From NCBI GenBank assembly GCA_025041195.1, contig JAKCFM010000001.1, positions 124,001 through 188,000 on the forward strand: a stretch of 64,000 nt of DNA, read 5' to 3'. The notes under the pieces are model-generated. The model was given only the letters and a program-made list of their open reading frames with translations. It made no database searches and was not told the DNA's origin. Shown in pieces: positions 51,731 to 60,701 of this stretch. How positions within the stretch are numbered: position 1 is the stretch's first letter; the number at the start of each line of letters is the position of its first letter. Origin of the DNA: Halobacteriales archaeon YIM A00013. GTDB taxonomy: Archaea > Halobacteriota > Halobacteria > Halobacteriales > Haloarculaceae. Made by a program: the position numbers and the translations under genes.

Positions 51731-53284
51731 TCAGGTTTTGTCGGATTTACAGTCAGAGACGGTCGAGAACACGTCTTCGAGCCAGGCGGTGAGATCGTTT
51801 TCGTGGACGCTTCGTCTGAGCCGGCGACAGCGGTGTCGCCGTTCTGCTTCTGGCATCGTCAGCGCCCGCTCAATGGCGTCAGCCTGTCCCGAAATGTCGT
51901 AGGGGTTGATCGAGAGAACGGCATCGCCGAGCTGCTCGTGCGAGCCGGCAAGTTCGCTCAGGATCAACACGCCATCATCATCGACCTGCGCGGCAACATA
52001 CTCCTGGGCAACGAGATTCATCCCGTCTCGAAGCGGTGTGACGAGTGCCACATCGCTGTATCGGTACAACCCGGAGAGCTGCTCTCGCGAGAGTGCCGCG
52101 TCGATCAACACGACGGGCTGCCACTCGTCGGTTCCAAAGCGCTCGTTGATTCGCGCGCTGATCTCGCGGACGGTCTGCTGGAGCTGCTGATACGCCTCGA
52201 TCTGTGAACGGCTCTCAGAGCCCTTCTGAACGTAGGTGAATCTGCCACGCCACCGTGGACGCTCCTCCCACAACCGTTCGAGCGATCGGAGTCGCTCGGG
52301 AATTCCCTTGGTGTAATCGAGGCGGTCAACGCCAAGAACGAGCCGAACGTCCGGATCGATTCCCCAGTCCGCCTTGAACGTCCGCCACGCCGATTCGGCA
52401 ACGTTCAAACTCCGGCGCTTGATCCGTTCTGCGTCGACACCCATCGGATACGCACGAACAGCAGTCGTCCGCCCGTTGTAGGTGATCTCACCGGCCGCAA
52501 CGTCGACCGAGCTGTCTTCTAACAGCTCAGAGACGCAGTTACAGAAGTTCCGACAGTACTCCGATACGTGAAACCCGATGAGATCGTTGCCGAGCAGCCC
52601 CTTCAGGAGTGCCCGCGCCTGCGGACAGATCCGAAACACCGGCACGGTGGGCCACGGAATGTGCCAGAAGTGTAATAAAAACTGCTCGTCGCCACACTGC
52701 TCGCGAACCATTCCCGGAGCACACGCGAGGTGGTAATCCTGGAACCAGATCACACTCTCGGACGTCGTGTGTTCGACGATTGTTTCGGCAAACGTCTCGT
52801 TGACCGCCCGATAGCGCCGATACTGCTGGATATCGAACTGCGTATTCTCCAGTGAAACGTGACAGAGCGGCCACAATGCCTGGTTGCTGTAGCCATAATA
52901 ATACGCAGCAACGTCCGCTTCGGAGAGCCACACCCGTTGGAGCGTGTACGTTGGCTCTTCGGGTGGCACACGAACCTGTCCGTCGCTATTAGAGACCGTT
53001 CGGTCTGCATCGCCATCACCCCACGCGATCCAGGTGCCGTTCAACCGCTGCATCACTGGATCGAGCCCTGCGGTCAGGCCACCCGTTGGCCGATCGACAG
53101 CTACGGATTTCTCGCCATCCGCTGTCGATTCGAATCGGTGACGATACGGCTGTCGATTCGAAACGACGATGACGGATTCCGCCTCTAACGAGGACGTGAT
53201 CGTTTCGTCTTGTTCTGGTACGTCGGCTTCCTGGGAATGGCGCTGTCCCAGCCCGCTGATTGAAGACCACCAGTCGTTAGACAT
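51731..53284 (-). CDS. otsA: Trehalose-6-phosphate synthase
   Basis: A 517-aa GT20 enzyme that joins a nucleotide-activated glucose and glucose-6-phosphate. Motifs: VVSNRQPYRHR, GGLTAGLDPVMQ, IWFQDYHLACAPGM, FWHIPWPTVPVF, GVDRLDYTKGIPER and LVTPLRDGMNLVAQEYVA. It is first in the otsA-otsB pair and divergent to a GH15 gene. Trehalose is a known compatible solute in some haloarchaea growing at moderate salt, so induction by low salt or osmotic shift is plausible but not visible in the sequence. Confidence 0.94.
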   Translation of the reverse strand: MSNDWWSSISGLGQRHSQEADVPEQDETITSSLEAESVIVVSNRQPYRHRFESTADGEKSVAVDRPTGGLTAGLDPVMQRLNGTWIAWGDGDADRTVSNSDGQVRVPPEEPTYTLQRVWLSEADVAAYYYGYSNQALWPLCHVSLENTQFDIQQYRRYRAVNETFAETIVEHTTSESVIWFQDYHLACAPGMVREQCGDEQFLLHFWHIPWPTVPVFRICPQARALLKGLLGNDLIGFHVSEYCRNFCNCVSELLEDSSVDVAAGEITYNGRTTAVRAYPMGVDAERIKRRSLNVAESAWRTFKADWGIDPDVRLVLGVDRLDYTKGIPERLRSLERLWEERPRWRGRFTYVQKGSESRSQIEAYQQLQQTVREISARINERFGTDEWQPVVLIDAALSREQLSGLYRYSDVALVTPLRDGMNLVAQEYVAAQVDDDGVLILSELAGSHEQLGDAVLSINPYDISGQADAIERALTMPEAERRHRCRRLRRSVHENDLTAWLEDVFSTVSDCKSDKT

Positions 53285-53499
53285 GTTGTTGAGGGTGAAT
53301 CACTTTACTCGCCGGCCAACTACACTCTGGTCGGCCTTTTGTATACCGCTGATCCGCCGGTCGTGAGAAACGTTCGTCATCCTCTCCCTAATAATTATTT
53401 GGCTATCGAATCATAAATTAGTATTGGATTTCTGTACGAAACGTCTCGACGGGCGGTTTCCACCTGAGACTTAACCCAAGCGCGGTCGAACACCGTGCT

Positions 53500-55347
53500 A
53501 TGTCGAATGGTGGCGTTCACCAGCCGCTCGAACGCTACGGAATTATTGGTAATCTCGAGACCTGCGCGCTGATCTCTGCGACGGGGTCGATCGACTGGTG
53601 GTGTGTCCCGACGCTGGGGGCTGAAAGCGTCTTCGCCCGATTGCTTGATGTGGACGCTGGTGGCTGCTGTCGGGTTCAGCCAACGACCTCGTTCGACGCC
53701 GAGCAGTCGTATTGCGGGCGAACGAACGTGCTTGCAACGACGTTTCGGACGGCCGACGCCGAGGCGACGGTGACGGATTTCATGCCGGTCGCTGGCAGCA
53801 CTGACGCCGGACCAACGGCGATCTATCGACGGCTTTCCTGCGACCGCGGCGGATTGGCGCTCTCCATCGAGATTACGCCTCGATTCGATTACGCCCGGGC
53901 AACGGTGTCGATGCAGCCGACGAGCGGCGGGGTGATCGCCAGGGCTGATGACACCGATCTGTTCGTCCGGACGGAGTATGGGCTGTCGATCGAGTCGGCT
54001 GCCGACGGGAGCGACATGGCGACCGGAACGATCAGACTAGCGCCCGGCGAAACGAGCTGGCTTGTCCTGCAGTACAACCGGCGTGATCCGTTACCGGACG
54101 CAGCGTGCGAAGCAGAACTCGGGGCGACGCTCGATTTTTGGCGGGACTGGTCCCACGAGTGCACGCATCCGAACCGCTGTCTGTTTGCTGGCCCGCACCA
54201 CGAGATGTCCGTCCGGTCAACGCTGGCACTGAAACTGCTGAGCAACTGGCGCACTGGCGCGCTGGCTGCGGCCGCGACAACATCCATCCCTGAAGTGGTC
54301 GGAGGGACGCGCAACTGGGACTACCGATTCAGCTGGATCAGGGATTCGGCATTCACGATTCAGGCGTTGTACGAGCTCGGACACGTTCGCGAGGCCAGAC
54401 GTGTGTATGACCGCTGTCTCGCACAGTGTCACGCGGCCGAAGAACCCCGGCACAGCCAGCCACTGTTTGGACTCACAGAACGTGAGGAGACGACCGAGCG
54501 GACGCTCGAACACTTTTCCGGCTATCGCGGCTCCACACCGGTCCGGATCGGGAATGCGGCGGCCACACAGCTCCAGCACGACATGTACGGTGAGCTGTTG
54601 TTGTCGATCCACCGTGCGTATCGCTATGGTGAACCGATCTCCGAGGCCACCTGGGAGATGATCCGTGGGGTGGTTAATCGCGTCTGTGCCGTCTGGGAGC
54701 AGCCGGATCACGGAATCTGGGAGATTCGAACGGCCCCCAGACAGTACGTCCACTCGAAGGTGCTCTGCTGGGCTGCCATCGACCGCGGGATTAAAATTGC
54801 CGCTGATGGGGGCTTCGATGCACCCATCAGTCGCTGGGGGCGAATCCGTGATCGGATTCACACGACGGTCATCGATCGCGGCTTCGACGAGGACCGGAAC
54901 AGTTTCGTTCAGTCGTTTGACGACAGCTCGCGTCTCGACGCCGCCACGTTACGGATTCCGCTGGTTGGCTTTCTTGATGCGACCGACGGACGCGTCGTCG
55001 GAACGATCAACGCGATCGAGCAATCGCTCACCACCGAGGAGGGGCTGGTGTATCGGTATCGAGGTGGTGATGGGATCGAATCGACCGATCATCCGTTCAT
55101 CGTCTGTACGTTCTGGCTCGTCGACTGTCTGGTGCTCAGAGGAGAAATCGAGCGGGCACGACAGCTGTATGAGACCGTCCTGGACCATGCGAGCCCGCTC
55201 GGACTGCTCGCAGAAGAGATCGACCCAGAAAGCGGAACGCTTCGGGGGAATCTCCCGCTCGCGTTGAGCCACGTGGGGCTGATCAACGCAGCGCTCTATC
55301 TCCGCTATGCAGACGGTGAAGCCGGCATTCGCCCGCCGGGTGTTTAG
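53500..55347 (+). CDS. Glycoside hydrolase family 15 enzyme (glucoamylase/trehalase-like)
   Basis: A 615-aa protein. The N-terminal beta domain starts LERYGIIGNLETCALISATG and has SIDWWCVP. The (alpha/alpha)6 barrel carries GGTRNWDYRFSWIRDSAFTI, with the catalytic-acid region near HSKVLCWAAIDRGIKIA and the catalytic Glu in LLAEEIDPESGTLRGNLPLA. The family covers glucoamylases and trehalases. Its position facing otsA argues for trehalase activity that balances synthesis, but glucoamylase or another alpha-glucoside hydrolase is equally possible. No signal peptide, so cytoplasmic. Confidence 0.9.
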   Translation: MSNGGVHQPLERYGIIGNLETCALISATGSIDWWCVPTLGAESVFARLLDVDAGGCCRVQPTTSFDAEQSYCGRTNVLATTFRTADAEATVTDFMPVAGSTDAGPTAIYRRLSCDRGGLALSIEITPRFDYARATVSMQPTSGGVIARADDTDLFVRTEYGLSIESAADGSDMATGTIRLAPGETSWLVLQYNRRDPLPDAACEAELGATLDFWRDWSHECTHPNRCLFAGPHHEMSVRSTLALKLLSNWRTGALAAAATTSIPEVVGGTRNWDYRFSWIRDSAFTIQALYELGHVREARRVYDRCLAQCHAAEEPRHSQPLFGLTEREETTERTLEHFSGYRGSTPVRIGNAAATQLQHDMYGELLLSIHRAYRYGEPISEATWEMIRGVVNRVCAVWEQPDHGIWEIRTAPRQYVHSKVLCWAAIDRGIKIAADGGFDAPISRWGRIRDRIHTTVIDRGFDEDRNSFVQSFDDSSRLDAATLRIPLVGFLDATDGRVVGTINAIEQSLTTEEGLVYRYRGGDGIESTDHPFIVCTFWLVDCLVLRGEIERARQLYETVLDHASPLGLLAEEIDPESGTLRGNLPLALSHVGLINAALYLRYADGEAGIRPPGV

Positions 55348-55458
55348 GGAAGGCGCAGTGTGGCTGGCTGTGGGAGTAACAGTGGAAACGACCCCCTGCC
55401 TGTGCCAGCAGCAGCCCGACGAGACAGAATTTTATCGTCACCCCGACTACCAACAGCC

Positions 55459-56202
55459 GTGCAGATCGTCGGCTATCGAGCCTCGTCGGGCACGCTCATG
55501 CTCGCACAGGATGGCGAGCCACAGCCACTCGCGCTCACGCCGGGCACCGAACTGTCGTACGCACTCGGCGAGCGCCACTGTGCTGGCGTGCTGACGGCAG
55601 ACCGCCACCGATTCTGTGAGAACACGGACGCACCGTACTGTCAATTACACGATCAGACCTGGATCTGTGCCCGCTGTACCGGGACGTGTTTGAAAGACGA
55701 AATGGACTGTACGGTTCCGCATGCGGTGTATCTCGCGGCATTTGCGCCCACGACGTTCAAGGTCGGCGTGACAAAGCGCGATCGGCTCACGACACGGCTC
55801 AAAGAACAGGGCGCAGATCGGGCGGCGCATCTCGAAACGGTTGCAGACGGCCGCATTGCCCGACAGCACGAAGCCGATCTGGCAACCGAACTCACCGATC
55901 GTGTTCGGATTGATACGAAGATCGCCGGGCTCAACCGATCCGTCGACGCTTCGGCGTGGTCGTCGGTGCTGGATCGCCATTCACCGATTGAAACGTTCTC
56001 GTTCGAGTACGGCCTCGAACTTGAGCGCCCACCGGTTCGTGAAACCATCCTGAGTGGGACGGTTCGTGGACGAAAGGGCCGGCTCGTGGTGCTTGACCGG
56101 GAAACAGAAACGTACGTCGTCGATTGTCGATCGCTGGTTGGCTATGAGCTCACCCGTGGCCGTCCAGATCGGCCACTCCAGCGATCGATCGGCTCGTTCT
56201 AA
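55459..56202 (+). CDS. DUF2797 protein
   Basis: This 247-aa protein (GTG start at 55459) has zinc-like cysteine clusters FCENTDAPYCQLHDQTWICA and RCTGTCLKDEMDC in its first half. A GIY-YIG-like stretch follows (VYLAAFAPTTFKVGVTKRDR and LTTRLKEQGA). That combination defines DUF2797, a haloarchaeal and bacterial family of unknown function; the KVGVT motif recalls GIY-YIG nucleases. Its stop overlaps the convergent glycine-rich gene by 4 bp. Confidence 0.85.
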   Translation: MQIVGYRASSGTLMLAQDGEPQPLALTPGTELSYALGERHCAGVLTADRHRFCENTDAPYCQLHDQTWICARCTGTCLKDEMDCTVPHAVYLAAFAPTTFKVGVTKRDRLTTRLKEQGADRAAHLETVADGRIARQHEADLATELTDRVRIDTKIAGLNRSVDASAWSSVLDRHSPIETFSFEYGLELERPPVRETILSGTVRGRKGRLVVLDRETETYVVDCRSLVGYELTRGRPDRPLQRSIGSF

Positions 56203-56612
56203 TCTTCGAGGGCGTCTGCGATACGTTCTAGCTCACGGCGGGCGTCGTGGACCTCATCGCGAAGCTTTCGGAGCTCGCGGACCATCTCTTCGTTACTCTC
56301 GCCACCACCAGCACGGCCGCCTGGGCCACCACCCATGCCACCCATGCCGCCGGGACCGCCACCGCCGCCCATCATCCCGCCCATCATTTGTGCGAATGGG
56401 TTGCCACCGCCACCACCACCCATGCCGCCGGGTGCGCCGCCGCCGCCGAACGGATCGTCTGGGCGCTCGTCGCCGTCGGATTCGCTCTCGCGACGCTCGC
56501 GAATCTCTTCGACGCGCTCGCGGAACGATTTTTCCTCCTCGGACGACTGATCTGCGTCGTCGTCGGCCGGTGTAGATTCGTTTGACTCCTCAGATTCGTC
56601 GTTCTCGGACAT
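56199..56612 (-). CDS. Acidic protein with a Gly/Met-rich middle and coiled-coil end
   Basis: This 137-aa protein has an acidic N-terminus (DESEESNESTPADDDAD), a Gly/Met-rich low-complexity centre (about residues 52-105, with GGMGGGGGG and MMGGMMGGGG) and a final helix (EEMVRELRKLRDEVHDARRE) likely to form a coiled coil. It resembles small haloarchaeal proteins with repetitive glycine tracts and no known function. It may be an oligomerising or phase-separating scaffold; that is only a guess. Confidence 0.7.
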   Translation of the reverse strand: MSENDESEESNESTPADDDADQSSEEEKSFRERVEEIRERRESESDGDERPDDPFGGGGAPGGMGGGGGGNPFAQMMGGMMGGGGGPGGMGGMGGGPGGRAGGGESNEEMVRELRKLRDEVHDARRELERIADALED

Positions 56613-56711
56613 AATCGCAGTTTTCGCCCGCCTCACAAAAGCGTGGTGTCTCGATTGCGTGACAGGCTGAGAGCGGGGGCTTTTTACCCGAGCAACACCC
56701 CTCACAGCACA

Positions 56712-56927
56712 ATGAGCGAAACGGTAGCAGCCGAGTCGGACAAACGAACTGGGATCGCAATGATCTTTGGCGTGCTCGGTCTCGTCGGCGCGCTGGTGAT
56801 GCTTGCGATGGGATTCCAGCACGAGCAGCTGTTGGCAGCGTGGGGCTTTGCAGGCGCAATGGTCGCTGGCCTGCTCTCAGTCACGGCCATTCACCTGTCC
56901 GGATCGTCCGAAATCATTAATCCATAG
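56712..56927 (+). CDS. Small membrane protein, two helices
   Basis: A 71-aa protein with two hydrophobic segments (IAMIFGVLGLVGALVMLAMGF and AAWGFAGAMVAGLLSVTAIHL) after a short acidic start. It is the sort of conserved small membrane protein seen in haloarchaea. It precedes the winged-helix gene by 18 bp, and the genes to 57629 are likely one unit. Confidence 0.75.
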   Translation: MSETVAAESDKRTGIAMIFGVLGLVGALVMLAMGFQHEQLLAAWGFAGAMVAGLLSVTAIHLSGSSEIINP

Positions 56928-56945
56928 AGCACATAGGTACTTCCC

Positions 56946-57170
56946 ATGGCCACCCTCACCGACGAGGATCAACGCATCCTCGATTATCTCCACGAGAGCG
57001 TCGAGTCCGGCAAACGCTATTTCAGGGCCAAGCGTATTGCCGAACAGCTCGGACTCTCATCGAAGCAGGTTGGGGCACGGCTCCCACGGTTGGCCGATTC
57101 GGCCGAAGAAGTCGAAATCGAAAAATGGGGCCGTGCTCGCTCGACGACCTGGCGTGTGACACCAGAGTAG
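56946..57170 (+). CDS. Small winged-helix protein, DUF7123-like
   Basis: A 74-aa protein. TDEDQRILDYLHESVESGKR is followed by RIAEQLGLSSKQVGARLPRL and EVEIEKWGRARSTTWRVT. Helix-turn-helix and a short wing fill the whole sequence. This is a widespread haloarchaeal small protein, probably DNA-binding, with no defined target. It follows the membrane protein gene closely. Confidence 0.75.
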   Translation: MATLTDEDQRILDYLHESVESGKRYFRAKRIAEQLGLSSKQVGARLPRLADSAEEVEIEKWGRARSTTWRVTPE

Positions 57171-57203
57171 GTGTGCTTTTTGCTCGGGTCCCGAAGGGCA
57201 CAT

Positions 57204-57629
57204 ATGACCGTGGAACTCTCACAGACGATTGAAATTGCAGCTGCACCAGAGGCTGTCTGGCGATTTATTGCCGATCCCGAAAAGCGCGCACAGGCAATTA
57301 GCGTCGTTCGGGAGTACGAAACGATCGGTCCACAAAAAGCCATCTGGCACGTCGAACTTCCGATTCCGCTCATTCGTCAGACCATTCCGATCACCACCAC
57401 AGAGACCGATCGCGAGCCACCCGACTACGTCAGATTCACGGGTCGGTCCTCGGCGGTAACGGTGATTGGTGAACACGAACTCGAACCAACGCCGACGGGT
57501 ACGACGCTCACGAACACGTTTTCTGTGACGGGGAAGCTCCCCGGTGTCGAACGATTTTTCAGACGGAATTTGGACCAAGAGCTCTCCAACATCGAAACGG
57601 CACTCCACGACGAACTGAACCGCTGCTGA
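57204..57629 (+). CDS. SRPBCC/CoxG-like domain protein
   Basis: A 141-aa START-like protein. TIEIAAAPEAVWRFIADPEK is the typical beginning, followed by beta strands and the final helix FFRRNLDQELSNIETALHDE. Such folds bind hydrophobic ligands. It follows the winged-helix gene by 33 bp. Function unknown. Confidence 0.85.
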   Translation: MTVELSQTIEIAAAPEAVWRFIADPEKRAQAISVVREYETIGPQKAIWHVELPIPLIRQTIPITTTETDREPPDYVRFTGRSSAVTVIGEHELEPTPTGTTLTNTFSVTGKLPGVERFFRRNLDQELSNIETALHDELNRC

Positions 57630-57765
57630 GTTGGACGCATCCGAATGTAGCGAGGAGAACATTTATAGCGTGCCGAAATGTTACGGTAACTGCCGGCACG
57701 GCGCTTTTCTCGTCGGACCGGCGCAATCCGCTCGTCACCGTCGCCTCCTCACCCCTCGGTTTTCC

Positions 57766-59301
57766 TCAGTTGTCGGTTGTGATGTCTGCCGAGAGTCCCT
57801 GCGCCATTTCGATATCTTTCGAGTTGTTGAGCGTCCAGGCGGTACGCTCGGTGACGGCTTCGATCACTTCACGCGCGCTCGGGTAGCCGTTGCCCGACTT
57901 CTTCACGCCACCAAACGGGAGATGGACTTCGGCACCGATACACGGGAGATTACCGTATGAGAGCCCAACTTCTGCGTGATCGCGGTAGTAGTTGATCTGG
58001 CGGTAATCCTCTGAGATGATCGCGCCGGCAAGCCCGTACGGGGTGTCGTTTTGGATCTCGACGCCGCGTTCGATGTCGCCGGAGTATTTCAGCAGTGCGA
58101 CGTGTGGGGCGAACACCTCTTCACGGATCGAGCGCAGCTCCCCCGCATCATCGTAGTCGATTTCGTAGACGAACGGCCCGACCCAGTTCCCGTCCTCGTG
58201 GCCATCGGGAATCTCTGCAGGGTCGAGTTCAGCGCGGTCGACGAGGACGGTTGCGCCCTCATCGCGTGCGAGCTGGTTGTACTCGACAAATCGCTCGACT
58301 TGGCGCTCTTCGATCAGCGGTCCCATGAACGTGTCTTCCGCAAGCGGATTGCCAACGGCCACGTTTTCGGCGAGCTCAACGTAGCGCGATTTAAACTCGT
58401 CGTAAACGTCTTCGTGGACGATCAGCCGCTCGCTCGAAACACAGCGCTGACCGGTCGTCTTGAACGATGACATCACGGCGCTGTGGACGGCAATGTCAAG
58501 ATCTGCCTTCTCGGTGACGAGCACGGCGTTTTTCCCGCCCATCTCACAGGCACACGTGGTTCCGGGTTGTTGTGCGACTTTTCCGGCTATCTCGTGGCCA
58601 ACCTCTGCGCTGCCGGTGAACAACACGGAATCGATCGCTGCGGAATCGACGATCTCCGCGCCAGCATCGCCAAAGCCCTGGACCATGTTGAACACGCCGT
58701 CCGGGATCCCCGCTGCGTCGAACATCTCGGCGATAACCTGCCCACAGAGCGGCGTCTGCTCCGCTGGCTTCCAGACCACGGTGTTCCCCTCGACGAGCGC
58801 AACGGCCATATGCCAGAACGGAATGGCGACCGGGAAGTTCCAGGGCGTGATACAGCCGATCGTTCCGACCGGCTTGCGACGCATGTAGGCGTCTTTCGAT
58901 GGAATCTCACTCGGGACAACGTCGCCGTGTGGGTGGCGGGCGTCGCCGGCAGCCCATTCGACCATGTGGGCGGCCTCGACCACGTCAGCACGCCCCTCCG
59001 AGATCTCTTTCCCACACTCTTTGGTGACGATCTCGCCGAGCTCGTCCGTTCGCTCTTTCAGCTCGTGGTAGATCTCCCAGAGATATTCCGCCCGACGAAT
59101 GTGTGAGAGATTGCGCCACTCCTCGAACGCCGCGTTCGCGCTCTCGATCGCGCGCTCAATGTCGGCTGTCGTTCCCCGTTCAAAGGTGCCGAGCGTCTCC
59201 CCTGTCGCCGGATTCTCCGACGTGAACGACTCGTCTCCCGTCCCAGAGACGAACTCACCGTTGATGTACTGCTGGTGTACAACCGTTGACTCTCGACTCA
59301 T
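57766..59301 (-). CDS. Aldehyde dehydrogenase (NAD(P)-dependent)
   Basis: This 511-aa enzyme has ITPWNFPVAIPFWHM, KPAEQTPLCG, the catalytic Glu in CEMGGKNAVLV (near 262) and the catalytic Cys in FKTTGQRCVSSER (near 297). The C-terminal HLPFGGVKKSGNG completes the family pattern. It oxidises an aldehyde to the acid; the substrate (succinate semialdehyde, betaine aldehyde or another) cannot be read from sequence alone. It stands alone, 136 bp from the convergent SRPBCC gene. Confidence 0.92.
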   Translation of the reverse strand: MSRESTVVHQQYINGEFVSGTGDESFTSENPATGETLGTFERGTTADIERAIESANAAFEEWRNLSHIRRAEYLWEIYHELKERTDELGEIVTKECGKEISEGRADVVEAAHMVEWAAGDARHPHGDVVPSEIPSKDAYMRRKPVGTIGCITPWNFPVAIPFWHMAVALVEGNTVVWKPAEQTPLCGQVIAEMFDAAGIPDGVFNMVQGFGDAGAEIVDSAAIDSVLFTGSAEVGHEIAGKVAQQPGTTCACEMGGKNAVLVTEKADLDIAVHSAVMSSFKTTGQRCVSSERLIVHEDVYDEFKSRYVELAENVAVGNPLAEDTFMGPLIEERQVERFVEYNQLARDEGATVLVDRAELDPAEIPDGHEDGNWVGPFVYEIDYDDAGELRSIREEVFAPHVALLKYSGDIERGVEIQNDTPYGLAGAIISEDYRQINYYRDHAEVGLSYGNLPCIGAEVHLPFGGVKKSGNGYPSAREVIEAVTERTAWTLNNSKDIEMAQGLSADITTDN

Positions 59302-59358
59302 GTGGCAATACTTGCACTAGGCGGGATAAAAACCAACCGACTGTGTGTCTCTGTCCCG

Positions 59359-59991
59359 TTAGTTCTCCTCGGACTGCATTCTGACGAATCTGACGGCACC
59401 GCCACTTGACCGTGTCAGTGTTCCGTCCGCTCGTTTTCGGGCGATAATGAGTTCCTGAGCTGTCGATCCGACGGGAGCCACGATCGTCCCACCGGTGGTG
59501 ACCTGTTCGATGATCGCGTCGGGAATTTCGGTGGTAGCACACGTGAGATACGCTGCGTCGTAGGGGGCGTGTTCGGGCCAGCCTTCGTGGCCATCACCGT
59601 GTTTCACTCGCACGTCGTAGTCAAGCCCGTCAAAGCGTCGCTGGGCGGCCGTTGCGAGCGGTGCGATCAGTTCCACGCTTGAGACTGGTCCGTCGACGAG
59701 GGTGGCCACGACTGCCGCGTGATAGCCACATCCCGTACCAATTTCAAGGACGCGATCGTCGGGAGCGAGTCCGAGCGCGTCGGTCATAATAGCCACCATA
59801 TGCGGTGCGCTGATCGTCTGGTCGTGCCCGATCGGGAGCGGTCGATCGTGATAGGCGTGGTCTTGCTGGTCGTCGGGGACGAACTCGTGTCGTGGAACCG
59901 ATCGGAGCGCCGAAAGGACGGCCTCGCTGTCGATTCGGCCGCTGCGTTCGAGGCCATCGACGAGCCGATTGCGAGCCGCGTCGTGTGTCAT
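59359..59991 (-). CDS. pcm: Protein-L-isoaspartate O-methyltransferase
   Basis: This 210-aa protein repairs isoaspartyl residues in aged proteins with SAM. The family start MTHDAARNRLVDGL, FVPDDQQDHAYHDRPLPIGH with QTISAPHMVAIM, and motif I VLEIGTGCGYHAAVVA are all present. It follows the zinc-finger gene on the minus strand with a 6-bp gap, suggesting one operon. Confidence 0.94.
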   Translation of the reverse strand: MTHDAARNRLVDGLERSGRIDSEAVLSALRSVPRHEFVPDDQQDHAYHDRPLPIGHDQTISAPHMVAIMTDALGLAPDDRVLEIGTGCGYHAAVVATLVDGPVSSVELIAPLATAAQRRFDGLDYDVRVKHGDGHEGWPEHAPYDAAYLTCATTEIPDAIIEQVTTGGTIVAPVGSTAQELIIARKRADGTLTRSSGGAVRFVRMQSEEN

Positions 59992-59997
59992 GGGTAG

Positions 59998-60648
59998 TTA
60001 CCAGGCAGACCAGGCCGAAGAGGTTTCATCGTCGGCGTAGATGCGCAGCACGTCCTTTGCATACGCGCTGTCACCGCTGAAATCGAGTTGATCGTGGTCG
60101 TAGCCCGTTGTGTCGTCTCGCAGTTTGATTGATTTGATCGTGAACTCCTCGTCGGCCATTGACCGGGTGCTTCCAACCGCAAACTCCTCGTCACCGGGAA
60201 CGAGCACCTCAAAGCTCCTGGTGTCCTCGTGACGGCCGTCATTGGGGTTGACGGTAACGTTCACGGAGACGTTGTCGACCGCGCGTGTCCAGATCGTCGA
60301 GACCGCATCCGCCTGCGCTTTCTCTTCTCTACCGTCAGGGAGCTCCAGGGAGGTGATTCGCACGGTCATCAGCGCCATCTCGCTGTCGACGACGAACTCC
60401 TCGCCGACGGCGATCGTCTCGGAGGGCGGTGCTTCGACGCGCGCATGGAATGATTCGCCATCCTGTGAGACGATCACATCGCACTCTATCGTTGGCTCGC
60501 GTTCGATCGTCGTTTTGTGGACGTGATCGCAGTCCGTACACCGGACGGTTGGTTGTCCGCCTGGTGAGAGCACCTCGTGGGCGGTCTCGTGTTCCGGAGA
60601 ACAGGCCGGACACGTCGCTGGGACGTGACTCGGCGTCGTATCGCTCAT
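59998..60648 (-). CDS. HVO_0476-family zinc-finger protein
   Basis: This 216-aa protein has an N-terminal zinc ribbon (CPACSPEHE ... VRCTDCDHVHKTTI) followed by all-beta segments containing FVVDSEMALMTVRITSLELP and a late DEEFTIKSIKLRDD. It matches the haloarchaeal HVO_0476 family, which accompanies pcm genes. The role is unknown; zinc-ribbon plus OB/beta domains suggest a nucleic-acid or ribosome-related function. The two genes are 6 bp apart. Confidence 0.85.
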   Translation of the reverse strand: MSDTTPSHVPATCPACSPEHETAHEVLSPGGQPTVRCTDCDHVHKTTIEREPTIECDVIVSQDGESFHARVEAPPSETIAVGEEFVVDSEMALMTVRITSLELPDGREEKAQADAVSTIWTRAVDNVSVNVTVNPNDGRHEDTRSFEVLVPGDEEFAVGSTRSMADEEFTIKSIKLRDDTTGYDHDQLDFSGDSAYAKDVLRIYADDETSSAWSAW

Positions 60649-60701
60649 ATCACGACTACTGGCTGGGAGCGTATAGGCGGTTCGGCACGGCTGTGGCCCG
60701 A

